Positions 1 through 12,200 of a DNA stretch of 64,000 nt are shown here, in pieces. Made by a program: the position numbers and the translations under genes. The stretch lies in NCBI GenBank assembly GCA_011317545.1, contig WUJK01000009.1:682001-746000 (forward strand). The letters run 5' to 3'. The notes beneath the pieces were generated by a model that was given only the letters and a program-made list of their open reading frames with translations, made no database searches and had not been told where the DNA came from. Within the stretch, counting starts at the first letter, position 1. Every line of letters starts with the position of its first letter. The stretch comes from Coniella vitis. Its lineage: Eukaryota > Ascomycota > Sordariomycetes > Diaporthales > Schizoparmaceae.

Positions 1-111
1 CGTCGTGAGCTCTCGACGTGGCCAATTTCCCTTCTCTTCCTCTGTTTATCCAACCTTCTAGCCTCGTCCACACCCGCGATCAACCTTGACTTTTTTTCTA
101 CTGTAGCCAAG

Positions 112-1686
112 ATGTCTGTCGAGGTCATCACCACCATTTCGCCTAACACCAACGAGCCCATCGTCACCCGCAATGGCATCTCGGCGGATGACCTGCAGCT
201 CCTGCCGCAGACCGCCGCGGAGGCATTCAAGACCTGGAGCAAGACCTCGCTGGCAGACAGGCAAGCTATTGTGAACAAGGCGTTGAAGGTGCTGTCGAGC
301 AGAGAGGACGAGCTGGCTCTCGAACTCACTACGCAGATGGGCCGACCCATCAACTACACTGGCAAGGAAGTTGCCACCGCCGTCAAGCGCGGCGAATACC
401 TCGTCAAGATCAGCGAGGACACCCTCAAGGACACGGAGGGCGAGGCCGAGAAGGGGTTCAAGAGATTTATCCGCAAAGTCCCGGTGGGACCTGTGCTTAT
501 CCTTTTCCCGTGGAACGTAAGTTTCAAGATGTTGTCACGAGGCCTACATTTGGCCACGAACCAGTACTGATTGACTCGCAGTACCCTTACCTCACCTTTG
601 TCAACTCTCTGATCCCCGCCCTGCTAGCCGGAAACACTGTGATCGTCAAGCCTTCGCCGCAGACGCCCACCGTTGTGGAACAAGTCCACAAGGCCTTCAC
701 CGAGGCCGGCCTGCCAGCAGGCGTTTTCCAGTACTTCCACAGCGGCTCGCCCATCACCATCGAGTCTATTGTTCGCAACCCTCTGATTGCGCTGGTATGC
801 TTCACAGGTTCCGTGGCCGGTGGTCTGGCGGTACAAAAGGCAGCCTCGGACCGCGTGGTGGGCGTTGGCCTAGAGCTCGGCGGCAAGGACCCTGCTTACA
901 TTCGCGACGATGTGGACATTGCGTGGGCAGCTGAGGAAATTGTCGACGGCGCGGTGTTCAACTCTGGACAGAGTTGCTGCTCGGTCGAGCGAGTCTACGT
1001 GGCCGAACCAATCCACGACCAATTTGTCGAGGCCGTGCAAAACGTGCTCAAGGGCTACAAGCTGGGCGACCCATTCGACAAGAGCATCCACGTCGGTCCC
1101 GTCATTTCCAAAAGGTCCAAGGAGACGATTGAGGCACACATCAAGGACGCATTAGAGAAGGGCGCCAAGGATGCCACACCAGAGAATGAGACGTTCAGCA
1201 ACCCTCCTCCTAAGGGCAACTTTGTCAAGCCCACATTGTTGACGGGGGTGACCCACGACATGGCAGTCATGACCGAGGAGACTTTTGGCCCAGTGATTCC
1301 AGTCATGAAGGTCAAGAATGATGAGGAGGCTATCAAGTTGATGAACGACAGTGAATTCGGCCTGACGGCCAGTATCTGGACCAAGGATACTGCCAAGGGC
1401 TTTGAGCTCTGTGACGAGGTCGAGGCTGGTACCGTCTTTGTGAACCGGTGTGATTACCCAAGCCCGGTAAGTTGGCCCCCCCCCCCCCCTTCAACCTTTT
1501 TGCTTTCCCCATCGTGACTCTGCCGCTGGCCGGAAAGATATACCCTTTGCTGACAAGTGTTTGTTTGGACAGGATCTTGCGTGGACGGGTTGGAAGAACT
1601 CAGGCAAAGGGCAGACGCTGAGTCGATATGGATTCGACCAATTCGTCAAGCTCAAGAGTTACCACGTGAAGGATTACCCCAAATAA
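112..1686 (+). CDS. Aldehyde dehydrogenase (NAD(P)+-dependent, ALDH superfamily)
   Basis: The product oxidises an aldehyde to the carboxylic acid with NAD(P)+. The model has three exons, 112-516, 582-1466 and 1573-1686, and encodes 467 aa. Both introns start with GTAAGT and the frame is continuous across both junctions. The ALDH landmarks are in order: the PWN segment at the first junction, the cofactor-contact motif FTGS near residue 209, the general-base glutamate in LELGGKDP (about E233), and the nucleophile in FNSGQSC (about C267). The length is normal for a soluble ALDH and no targeting peptide is evident. The C-terminal WTGWKNSGKG segment resembles fungal enzymes often labelled succinate-semialdehyde dehydrogenase-like, but the substrate cannot be read from the sequence. 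The second intron begins with a run of C. The family call is firm; the substrate is unknown. Confidence 0.93.
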
Positions 1687-3147
1687 TTTGTAACTTGGCA
1701 CCATGAAGAGTAAGAGAAAGGAGGAAATGATGTTGCAAGTGAAGCAAGGGGAGGCCGCAAGCGGCAATAATAAATATATACGACTGTCACAGCACAGAGC
1801 AAAAGAGAAAAAAAAGTGTAACACGCCTCCCTTTGACCCGCCTCCCTTTTCCCCTTTTCCCAATGATCGATATCTGTGCGCGCTAAAAGACCACTTTAGA
1901 GAGCAGGAAATACTCGCTTCCAGTTCCTGCAAGGGTTTACATTCCGTTGGTCGGCTGTAGCGTGTGGGCGGGTTTAAATGGAAAGCGGGTTTTCAGCACG
2001 TTGCCGGCATTCCAGTGTGCTTTCTGGGGTTTGGATTGCCTCAATTTGTGATGTGTGGGAGGATTCTTTTGGTCTGACTTTTCTGGGAAGAGATAGTCAG
2101 GCACTAAATCAGGGGACAGATTCTCGATCCGTCTAGGTCCGCGCGTGGAGGGAAGACTTTCACCGCCATTTTCTATTGTCTTTTGCTCGTGAGAACCTTG
2201 TCGTGTTGCCCAATTCTAATGGTGTCTTTCTAGGAAACGCCGATCTTGGAGTCGCTGCCACTAACAACACGGACACTCTTTTTTTCAGCCCTTTCAGCTA
2301 CTTTATAATCAGCCTCGGTTCATTCTTGGCAACAGTTTTTTGGTCTTCATCGCAGCAATTGTCTCCTTGGCCGGTCGAGACAATAGAGCAGAACAACCCG
2401 TTGGCAAAACCTTGGGGGATATACCCGAGGCTCTCACATTTTTCATTTGTCCGAAGACGAGTTCAGCACCGTTTGTTGCGCTCTTACCGCGCAGGTGCGA
2501 GAACTGAAGTGGCCACCGATTATCACGCCGTCGACCCTCCTCCTTCTCACACAATCGCCTGACACAAATTCTTGTTAAAGCGTCAGCCAAGTTCACACCT
2601 CTCGCCTCGCACAGCTACGCGACCACACGCTCGTTTCCGGCTCCACCATACTATCGGCGTCCACCTTCTTGCCAGCCCTGCCAGTCTGCAAAGACTCAAG
2701 CCCGCTGTCTGCTAGTGTCTCACTTGGGGTTCTTTGTCTGGTTGCATTCCCAACCCGCAAGCGTAACTCAGCTCTGTCCCGTGTCCGGGCCTCTAGCCAC
2801 GAGCGATATAGGGCGAACTATACAGTACATTATACATTCAACTCGCGCTTCATTCTTGAGATCTCGACATTCCTTCTGCCGTAGGGCCTCTTCTTGCCTC
2901 GATATCTCTTCGCCTTGGAACTGGACAGGCGCCGTCACTTGGTCTCCACAATAACGCATTCACTACAGGCCATCTGAATTTCAGATCAGCCTCAACCTAC
3001 CACGCGTGCAGGCGCCGCTATTCTTCTGCTTGGTGTACGGCTGTCCTTCATTTATCTAGTAATCTTTATTATCACCACCTCTGCGGGTCAGCAAGTATTC
3101 AATCGATTGCCGGTCACCAGACAAGACGGGTCTTGGGCGAATTCACA
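1687..3147. other. Intergenic stretch and probable long 5' leader of the downstream gene
   Basis: No gene is recognised here. The first 150 bp are probably ALDH 3' UTR. From about 2150 onward the DNA is pyrimidine-rich with several short unconserved-looking ORFs (for example 2176-2562), as is typical of long leaders of fungal regulatory or signalling genes. It leads straight into the ATG at 3148. Confidence 0.4.
1769..1774 (+). terminator. Candidate polyadenylation signal AATAAA of the aldehyde dehydrogenase gene
   Basis: An exact AATAAA lies 83 nt after the ALDH stop codon, in an A/T-rich patch (AATAATAAATATATA). The position suits a 3' processing signal. Fungal poly(A) signals are loose, so this rests on motif and position only. 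Confidence 0.35.
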
Positions 3148-4476
3148 ATGGTCTGCACTTGTATCAAGAAGGTACAGTCCTTATGCCTCCGCCTTAAACT
3201 GGCCTGTCGGCGCCGTGGTCGCGGCGGGAGGGCAAAGAGCAAAGGTAACATCAAGATTGTGAGTCTATTGCATTCTATAAGACGAACCGAGAGAAACATC
3301 TCGTTGATTTGAAGTATGGACACAGATCGAGCTAACCTTGCTGTCATTCTCATTAGTCGGATCCTTTTGATGTCAAGCACCTCCCATTGGACATACCAGA
3401 GGGTATTTATCAGGATGAGTACGACTTCCCTTCTTCTGGCTTTTTTCCTTGTGTAGATATCAATTCTGCAACCACCTCCCACCACTGATATCCTCGAATA
3501 TCAACTTGCGATGTGCGAGAATCAGTCAAGACTATCAAGGCTAACCTCCTTTCACCTTGCCCGTCCGATCAGGCCCCAGTCTGTCCGCGACACCAATCTC
3601 CTCGTCAACCGACGCATCAGCGCCCTCCGCGAAAAGGGCATCAGCCGCGCCAGCAGCTTTGTTGTTGTTGACGTCGATTCTCCGTCCCACTACCATCGCC
3701 GCCCTTCGTCCTCCACTCACCTCGCACCCCCAGACAGCCTCGGCATCCGAAGCATCAGTCTCAACAACACCCACCCCTCCTCGCCTTCATCCACGAATAC
3801 CCTCAATATCAGCAACACCAACCTCCAGCACAAACGAGTCACCCACTATCGCTCCACCGGCTCTCTTCGCACAGCGACCCCGCTCGCACTCGGCACGGTC
3901 AACCGCTCCACCAGCATCCACAGCGCCATGTCGGCCGCCACACTCCCGACCTACCTAACCTCACCCTCCCCGCCATCACAGCCCCAGTCGCCCACCATGA
4001 CCAGTTGTTACTACCTCAACGGGTACAGCAACAAAAGCACGCACAACTTCATCATCGGCCGGCCGCGCCCCCGCAGCCGCGTATCTGCCTCACGGGTCCC
4101 CACGCTGAGCAGCGCCGCCAATGCCTCGTTTGGGGCGCCCATGACCACCACCACCAGCCACAGCAGCAGCAGTATGACTGCGTCGTCGTCGTCGTCGCCG
4201 CCGCCGCCCAGTTTCTACGGGTACCGCGCCAGCCCGTCGGCTGCGAACGGTGGGCGTGGACTGGCGTGCAATAACCCCGGCGGCATGGTGGTGCTGCCCG
4301 AGTCGCCGCGGTCGTCCGTGTCGAGGTCGTTTGCGGCTATCGACGATATCACGGCTGCTACCCGCGCTGCGGCGCTGGCGAACGCGCGGTCCGGGTCGAT
4401 GAGTACGTCGATTACGACGAGCTCGACGCTGAGCTCGTTTGTTGATGCCGAGGGGAGGAAGGTGTTTCCGATGTAA
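3148..4476 (+). CDS. Uncharacterised Ser-rich protein with Cys/basic N-terminus
   Basis: I do not recognise a named family. The model has three exons, 3148-3258, 3357-3418 and 3573-4476, and encodes 358 aa. The first intron has a GTGAGT donor and a GCTAAC branch site. The second has a GTACGA donor and a CTAAC branch site, and splicing gives DEPQSVRDTN in frame. Exon 1 encodes 37 residues packed with Cys, Lys and Arg (MVCTCIKK at the start, then LACRRRGRGG), like a lipidated membrane-anchoring or nucleolar patch. Exon 2 encodes an acidic DPFDVKHLPLDIP segment. The rest is low-complexity Ser/Thr/Pro with a poly-Ser/poly-Pro run about two thirds along, and ends in VDAEGRKVFPM. Most of the protein is probably disordered. 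Neighbours give no functional clue. The three-exon structure is supported by frame continuity, not by transcripts. Confidence 0.7.
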
Positions 4477-5196
4477 TGGAGGTCTCGAGCAAAATCAAAG
4501 GGCCCCGGGAGGGGGGCCCGGTTTCCGGGGCTGAATCAGAATACAAGACAGGTCTTTTTTTTTCTTCTTTTTCTTAAAAGACTTTTGACTGGTTGTTCTG
4601 CAGCATTCTTTCTCTTCTCACAATCTTGCATTCGATTTTGTTTTTTCGAGCTCACCAGCCAGGAACTCATTCAACCATCCTAGTAGTAGCAGCGTCACCA
4701 TTTCAATCTCTTCTCAAGCACAGGCGATTTCGGTTCATTGAGAGCGTTCCTGTACGATTGATTCAAATTGACCTTTCATATTCATCTTTTGTTGGTGCGT
4801 GGAGACCGGAATTTGACGTTATAAAAGGTGAAAAAGAGCAAGAAAGCAATGGTGTATAAAATAGGAAAGCATCAATTCATCCTTGAAGAAACTGTTTTGT
4901 ATCAATGACATGTTTCTTGAAAGAATTCTTGACATTTTCCAAATTATAGTGATTTGACTAATCTCTGAGTTTCCATGCATCGTGGATGAAGTATGAAAAT
5001 CTGTATGAGTACTTTCCAATTGTTACTGTAATTAGTATTATTATTGGATGCATACCTTGCGTTCATGACCAACTACCATTCTTTTCCCGAATCAATGACT
5101 GTCCAAGCTGCTCAATAACTTAGAAATATTATACTCATATCATCCCCCCCATGGGTGCATATTTTGATCCTTATCATCAACCGCAACTCTGTCAAA
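4477..5196. other. Convergent 3' intergenic region, no gene seen
   Basis: The two flanking genes point at each other. The region is A/T-richer than its surroundings, with a T-rich tract near 4554-4575 and no ORF of coding character. It most likely holds two 3' UTRs. Confidence 0.5.
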
Positions 5197-6718
5197 TCAA
5201 CCAAGCCATCCATCAAAAATATCCAACCCTTCCCTTCTCACTCCTTGCAACTCCCCCTTAACACCCAACAATCGCACCGTGGCCGCAGCCTCCCCCTTCT
5301 CCTTCCTCTCCGCCTCCCACTTGTCCAAAAACCCTGCCACCCTCTTGGCAGTCTCCTCATCATCCCGCATCAATATAGCAAGAGCATCAAACCCGCCCGC
5401 CCCAGGAACCACCCCGCCGTAGACACCCTCAACACCACTGCTCAGCGCATCCAGCAGCGCCGTCTGGCTGTCCGGCTCAATGGGCACCCCGCTCGCCTCG
5501 CCCATCTTCTTGACGAGTTCTCTGCTGCGGCGGAGTGCCTGGGGCAACGACTCGGCGAGTTCCTGCGCAGGCTGGGGCGCCGAGAGCACGCGCGCCAGTT
5601 CCTCGTTGCGCGCTTGTAGCTCGTCCCACAGCGCGCGGGATCCCGCTGGGTCCTTGGCGCGCCACGCATTCACAGCCTTGACCATGCCCACCGTCTGGCT
5701 GCCGCACTCGACATCGACCATCCGCATGGCCACGCCGCGGGGCAAGCTCACGGCGTCCTTGCGAACCTGGGTGTCCCACGTCGCCTCGGGCGAGGACGCA
5801 TTCACGAGCTCTTGCAGCCGGGCGCCAAAGTGGGGCTCTCCCGGCGCGGGGACGCGCTCGAGCAGGGAGGGGCTGAAGCGGCGGTACAGACAGCTGCCGT
5901 ACACGGCGGCGGCGACGTCGAAACCGCTGCCGATTTTGCCCTGGGCGCGGCAGTGGGCGGTCTGGGCGAGGTTGTGCAGGACTTGCTGGGCGGACGGGGT
6001 GGAGAGGTCAAAGTGGGATGGGTGCAGGTAGTGCGAGAGGAGAGCGGCGGTGAGGGCTGTGACGAGGGCGGCGGAGGAGCCCAGGCCGGTCTTTTTGGCG
6101 GCGGAGAGGGGTGTCTGCATGTGGATGAAGCGGGAGCCGGGTGGGGACGGGTACTGCTGCCCTGCAGACGGAGACGGAGACGGGCATGAGTAGTAGGAGG
6201 AGTCGGCGAGGATGGTGAGGCGGGCGGGCTGCATGCTGTGGGCGGCGCGCTGGTGGATGGCACGGGAAATGTACGTGAGAGCGTACGAGAGGGTGGTCTC
6301 GATGAAGGGGTTTGCGCTGATGGATGCCGAGCCGCTGTGTCGTGTGCGTGTGTGTGTCAGTGTCAGTGTCACAGTATTGTGCCTGGTTGTTCTGGCTGCT
6401 TCGCAAGTCAAGGAGAGCAAGAGAGAGAGAGAGAGACAAGACATACACCTGCAGCTGGGTGACGGTGATGCCGCCATCTTCAGGGGCCAGGTGGTAGCCG
6501 TAGCGCCAGGAGCCGGCGACAAACTGAGGGCTGTCGACCACTATCTCGGACAGCTGCACGCCCTGGCTGGTGGGGATGCCCTGGGCAGCGACATTGATGC
6601 GGGCGTCGAGGCCAAAGACGAGGCCTGTGTAGTCGCGGTCGGTGACGAGGTAGCCGCCTGCGAGGAGCACCTTGCCTGGAGCCGAGACGGCGATGGCTGG
6701 GTTGGTGGAGGCCGTCAT
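5197..6718 (-). CDS. ERG8: Phosphomevalonate kinase
   Basis: The enzyme phosphorylates mevalonate 5-phosphate to the 5-diphosphate with ATP in the cytosolic mevalonate/ergosterol pathway. It has two exons, 6718-6447 and 6334-5197 (minus strand), and encodes 469 aa. The 112-bp intron has a GTATGT donor and an ACACAG acceptor, and the junction reads LQVGSASISANPF in frame. The N-terminus carries the GHMP-kinase entry motif VSAPGKVLLAGGYLV (about residues 11-25). The ATP-binding motif KTGLGSSAA lies at about 172-180. The C-terminus has the GAGGFDA glycine-rich motif of the family. The length is close to yeast Erg8. A Ser/Pro-rich insert (about residues 136-157) precedes the GHMP motif. I chose the Met at 6718 because homologues start just before VSAPGKV; an in-frame start further upstream would add a non-conserved, Arg-rich extension. 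The intron carries a TC/AG simple repeat. Confidence 0.95.
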
Positions 6719-9233
6719 GGTGGATCTGACTGAAGTGGTAGACCTGCGCGCAAATGTGGTGAGCCCAAGAAGAAGGGGGCGCGACGCAATGCGGCGTCGG
6801 CTGTGAAGCTGCACAATGAGTGGTGAGCGAGCCCGACAGCACCGTCGGCGAGCTACGAGTCAGCTCACCTGGAGCGGAGTGGGACTGGGTTTGGGTGCAA
6901 TGCTGTTTCAGAGAGGGGCGATGAGACGGCAGAGCTGCCGGTTGCCACGACTCAGCCGGTAGGGCTGATCAAGTCGAATTGGGAGCACACGATGCCTTCA
7001 ATGACGGAGCGGGCGGTTGCTTGTGCATGCATTCGTGCAGTTGATCTTCAGGCACGCCGGCAGGCATGAAGATCATCAGTGCATTTGCATTATTATAGCG
7101 GGTTGCGGGCTGTGGCAGGCCCTGGAGGCTTCGCTGTCAGTGCGCTTGCTCAGTGGCGGAGGCCCTTGTGATTGGCCAATCTTAGAGTTTCGCCCGTGCC
7201 TTGCGCGTTCAGCACAGAGGTATATGGCAGCCTGGCGACAGCAGCCTTGGCACTACCACCACCGCCATCACCATGACGTGAGTAAATCATGGCAAGATCT
7301 GATGCTGCGATGGACTGTGAGGTAGTTGCCAAGCAGAAAGGCTTTGCATACAGCTGCATCGGCTCGACAATCCCCGCTGGGGCGATATCTACGGACGAGA
7401 AGAGACTCGAACCGTCGTCGTCTCGGCTGCGAACTTGAGACGGTCGGCGCCGAGACTGTATTTGAACCCAATCTCCAGTCGTTCGAACCAAGCAAAAGGC
7501 CGAGCTCGGTCGGCTTCCAGTCGCAGGCTTGGTCGGGTTCGACACCGGGTTATCGCACAAGGAACAAGCCCTCGTGCAGAACAGACCGAAGCGGGTCAGC
7601 CGGGCAGATTCGAGGCCGTATTCCTCCGTAATCCGGGGCCCGCAAAAATCTGGGAGACCGGCGGCATATACTATGTACTATGTACAGTCACAGGCTGACG
7701 CGAGCCTGGGTCGTTCCGGCTTCTTCCATACTATGTAGCCTTGCAGCCAATCGGAAATGCACCAGGCGGCTTGCGGGTGCCGTGTGAGCACTGTGCCTTC
7801 TTGCTACGTTTTACTAGGTAAGCACATAGTGCACAGCACAGCGCCTGAAGCCCCCCGGTTGGCTTTCAGGGTCCCCTAGTACTTATTACTTGCTGTGCTG
7901 CCAGGGCCGTTTTGGCCCCGAGGCAACAATGCTATGCCGGATTCTTTTCTTCGCGTCCAAAGTTCCCATGACAGACTTGCATTTTTGGGTTCGGTCGGGC
8001 TTTTGATTGTATACCGCTCAGAAAATATATGATGGCATTCTGAAGGCAGCCTGCATCCGAGCCTTCCGCTAACGTGCATGCAATGATAGAGGCCGGGCAG
8101 TCTAGAGTACATCGTCTGTACATAGGTAAGCATCCAAGATACGACATGGCGGATGGGTGGCGCCAGCCGGTCAGAACTGTCCAGCCATGAATCATAACCT
8201 GCATCAAGTAGTAGGATGAAGGACACTACAATGACAGTCGCAGAGTCCATGACATCGAGGCCCCGTTCCAGGCACTCAAAGTTTGACAGGCTCAATATCC
8301 ACAGCGGAGGCGAAAGTCAATGGCCGAAATCTCAATGGACAGGAATGGAATCCCGTCGATGTACAATGCATATACATAGTACTAAGCAAAGGACAATTGA
8401 CTCATTCTCCCGGTACTCGGCCCTCACCCTCCTGTCCAGAATTTACAGCAATATGTACTTGGTCTTGTTCTGTATTCTATCATGCGGAGTTTAGAACACA
8501 ATGTCCGCTCTCAGTGAGACTTACAGCATAGCATGTACACCGGATGTACCAGGGAAAAACCTGAAATATTTCCGGACATACTAAGTAGTACCTGCCTGCA
8601 CTCACGGTATGACTAGTACGTACACATCGAATCTGGCACCCGACTTCTCGCGTGCAGCCAATCAGATGCGCCACTAGCTCCCGGTTTAGTCCCTCTCCTG
8701 CGCATTGGAAACGTGCTGCAGGCAATGGAGGAGGCCTACACCCCTGTTTTGCCCTGTGGAGCCCACTAGGTGTGTGGCTCATCCCCAGACTCCAGCGCCT
8801 TCCTGCCCGCCCAGGCAGACCCGTGATTGTGCGTCTGTCGCAAATTTCGATATCAACCTGCATCTTCACGTTCCTTCCCTTTCCACTTCCCGCCCCTTCT
8901 GTTTGACGCTCATTTCTGTTGATCTTTTTCCTCCATTGCACATCTTCCTCTTCCAAGGGACTCTAGCCCAAACCCTCAATCAGAATCGCGCGTTTGTTTG
9001 ACGGCTTCACTGTCGTCAAATGAACCTGCAATTGCGCATTCCTCCTTCTCTACGTGTAAGTTGGCCGTCAAGACTTGTCCAATTTTTTTTTTTTTTCCCT
9101 TCTTGGTGTGACCTTTCTCGATCATCACCGCCACCACCACCACCATTACTGGCAACATCGCCGCAATGTTTTGGCTACTGACTAACCTTATTCTCGGATT
9201 TACCAGTTCCCCCCACCGAAAGGCTTCAGCTAA
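6719..9233. other. Divergent intergenic region between ERG8 and the PPR gene, no gene supported
   Basis: This 2.5-kb region holds the promoters of two divergent genes. Several short ORFs occur on both strands (for example 7150-7560 and 7876-8295, minus), but none shows a recognisable domain or fungal splice pattern. Four exact copies of the 9-mer TACTATGTA/TACATAGTA lie at 7669, 7676, 7729 and 8373. A pyrimidine-rich stretch from about 8860 to 9160 is probably the PPR-gene leader. Confidence 0.45.
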
Positions 9234-12200
9234 ATGCCTGGGTCCATCTACAACAACTTATACGCGAGCTTTATCCGTTCTGGATTTACAAAATCCTTCA
9301 CCCATGGCTACGCACAGTCTGTCGTTGCCGCCACCCACCCTCATGTTCTAAATTCACAGAACCGGCCGTCCTTTGCGGCCCGCAAGAGGCAGACCAACAG
9401 TCGCCTTAGTCGCCTCCAGCAACTCCAATCCGCCTTCCACACCAGCGCCCAACAATCGGCCAGTCTTCCTGTCGAGCACCGCCATGAGAAGCTCACCACC
9501 AATCATGGCAGCCTAGACGCCTACTTCGAGACGTTACAGAAGAAGGAGGCTGCCGAGAAGGGCATTGAAGGCGAAGAGGAGGATGAATGGGTCCAGTACC
9601 AGTTCCCCAACCGCATCGAGTGGAAGCCCTCTTCGGCTGCCGTTGTGTTGGGGCCTGATGGCGAGGCTGCCGAAAGCGGACAAGATGCCCTGTCAGAACA
9701 GTCACAACGGGCTTCCCAGGCGCAATCAGAAGCTTCTGTCGACAAACAGCTCAATGACCCGCTAGCATCACCTTCTGGATCTCAGGAGCTGCCAGTATTG
9801 TCAACTGAACTTGCCGAATCCTCCCAGAGAGCATCTGCACCTGCCACACCTATCTCTTCGCGAGCACGAACACCAACGAGCGCATCCCGGTCCGCAACGC
9901 CGCCCGTCGATCCTCAGGCTCAAAGCTATGCCGACCATTTGGCAAAGCTCTCCGAAACAGGACGATATGCTGAGATTCCCGCCGTTTTCGAGGCCATGTT
10001 GGTCGCCAGCATTCGGCCCCTTGCGACTTCGTACAATGCTCTTCTCATGGCGGCTATTCACTTGCCATCAGAAAAGATTGAAATCGTCTCTCGGGCTTTG
10101 GATGTCTATGCTGACATGATGCGCCGCAAGGTCAAGCCTGACAGCGACACCTACAACATCCTGGTCGGTCTCTTGGCTGCACGGTCGCTCGAAGTGTCAT
10201 CTTTGAAGAAGAGATTGGAGGATAGACGCGTGCGGTATGGGGGCATGGACGAGCCTGGCAAATTCATGCTTGCCTCCACCGAGATTGAGCACGCGATCCT
10301 GTGCGAGGACGATCGATTGGACTTGGCCATGAAGCTGTTCAAGACTTCTGTCTCTTCGCAGAGCGATGCCTTCTCCCCCGAAACCTATCACCAGCTCATC
10401 TCGGCCTGTGCCCAGTCTGGCCGCGTCAACGACATGCTCTCGCTTTATGAGCACATGGAAATGAACAAGGCCACGCCTTTTGCCGCTGTCTTCCCGGCCA
10501 TGATCACCGCTTTTGCCAACTGCGGAGACCTGGTCAGCGCTGTAGAATGCTACAACGAATACCGGACGCTGGCTGTGGCCAACGACAAGGGTGAGGCTAC
10601 TCTACACGATCGCTTGGATGCACAGGTTTACGCCTCGGTCATCAATGCATACGTCATTTCGGATAAAATGGACGGCGCCATGAAGTTTTACAAAAAGATT
10701 GTCCATGAATACGGCGCTCGAGCTGCAGAGATCAAAGACGCCATTATCAGCCTCGGCTTTGTCAAGGGCTTTGAGCACCGTGGCATCTACCAGGAGGCTC
10801 TCCGCTGGGCCCAAAGCGTTGAGAACACGTCCCGCGCTCAGTGCATGGCTGACCTGGCAATTCGAGCTGCTGACAGCGGCGACAAGCAGACTGCCACCGC
10901 CGCTTTTAGTAACCTGTTGGGCCATGCTATAGATCTCGCCACCCCTGCAATGGCTCTTTTGGCCATGAGTGTCCGAGGCGGCGAGGTTGCAGAGGCCTGG
11001 CGATACTGGCAAGTCCTGAGCGGGCCTGATGCAGCTCTGGACTCTTCCTTGATCGAGCCGACAGCCATGTTTGCTATCGCGCTGATTGGCTCTGGCCAGG
11101 TTGCTGAAGGCCTGACTGAGTCTGAGCTGATGTTCAACCGTATACGCCAAAGCAAGCCCGAGGATACGCACCTTGCCGCGGAGGTTGAGGAAGGCGTAGA
11201 CTTTGTTTCGCGTTACATGGCTTCCCGCGCCATTACGGACCCTCGTGGAATCGCCTCGTCCACAGCCCCAGAGCCGTACAAGTCTCCCGTGGCTGTATCC
11301 AGCTACGAAGATACTTTTGACCCGCACGCTCACAGCACTGACTTTAGGGGTTCGTCGCTCATCTCGGATGAGCTCGAGGGCGCCCATGGTCGTAAAGGTC
11401 CCAAACTCAACGATGCTCTTACCCGCTTCCGTAACATGCGCCGAGCCGGTCGCCACCCTCGCTACATTACCTACGCCAAACTCATCTCGGCCGCGGCGCG
11501 CGACGGCAAGCTGGACTTGTGCCACGACATCCTCAACATGGCCCGCACTGATGTTCCTCTGCTACCTCAATACGCCGTTGTGCGCTATGGCTGGTCCTCG
11601 ATTCTTGATGCCATGGTCGGTGCTTGTCTTAGCCTGGGTCAGCGGGCCCACGCCGAGCAGTTCCACCAGGAACTGTTGGACATGGGTGCCACTCCTTCTG
11701 CCAACACGTACGGTCTCTACATCACTACGCTGAAAGAGTCCACCAAGACCTTTGACGAGGCTTCCGAGGCCGTCAAGATCTTCCACCGCGCCAAATCTGA
11801 GGGTGTTGAGCCTAGTTCGTTCTTGTACAATGCCTTGATTGGCAAGCTCGGCAAGGCTCGTCGCATCGACGACTGTCTGTTCTACTTTGCCGAGATGCGC
11901 ACTCTTGGGATCAAGCCTACTTCTGTCACCTACGGTACTATTGTCAACGCCCTTTGCCGTGTGTCGGACGAGAAGTTTGCTGAAGAGTTGTTTGATGAAA
12001 TGGAATCGATGCCCAACTACAAGGCCCGCCCAGCGCCCTACAACAGCATGATGCAGTTCTTTTTGACGACCAAGCGCGACAAGTCCAAGGTTCTGGCCTA
12101 CTTTGCCCGCATGGAAGCCAAGGGTATCTCCCCAACCTCGCACACGTACAAGCTTCTCATCGACACGCATGCCACCCTGGAACCCGTCGACATGAACGCC

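Noticed and set aside
7395..7475. Possible minus-strand tRNA containing GGTTCGAGTC
   Set aside because: The flanking bases do not form a T-stem or acceptor stem; there is no matching A-box.
10602..11525. A 307-codon minus-strand open frame
   Set aside because: Antisense shadow of the PPR gene.
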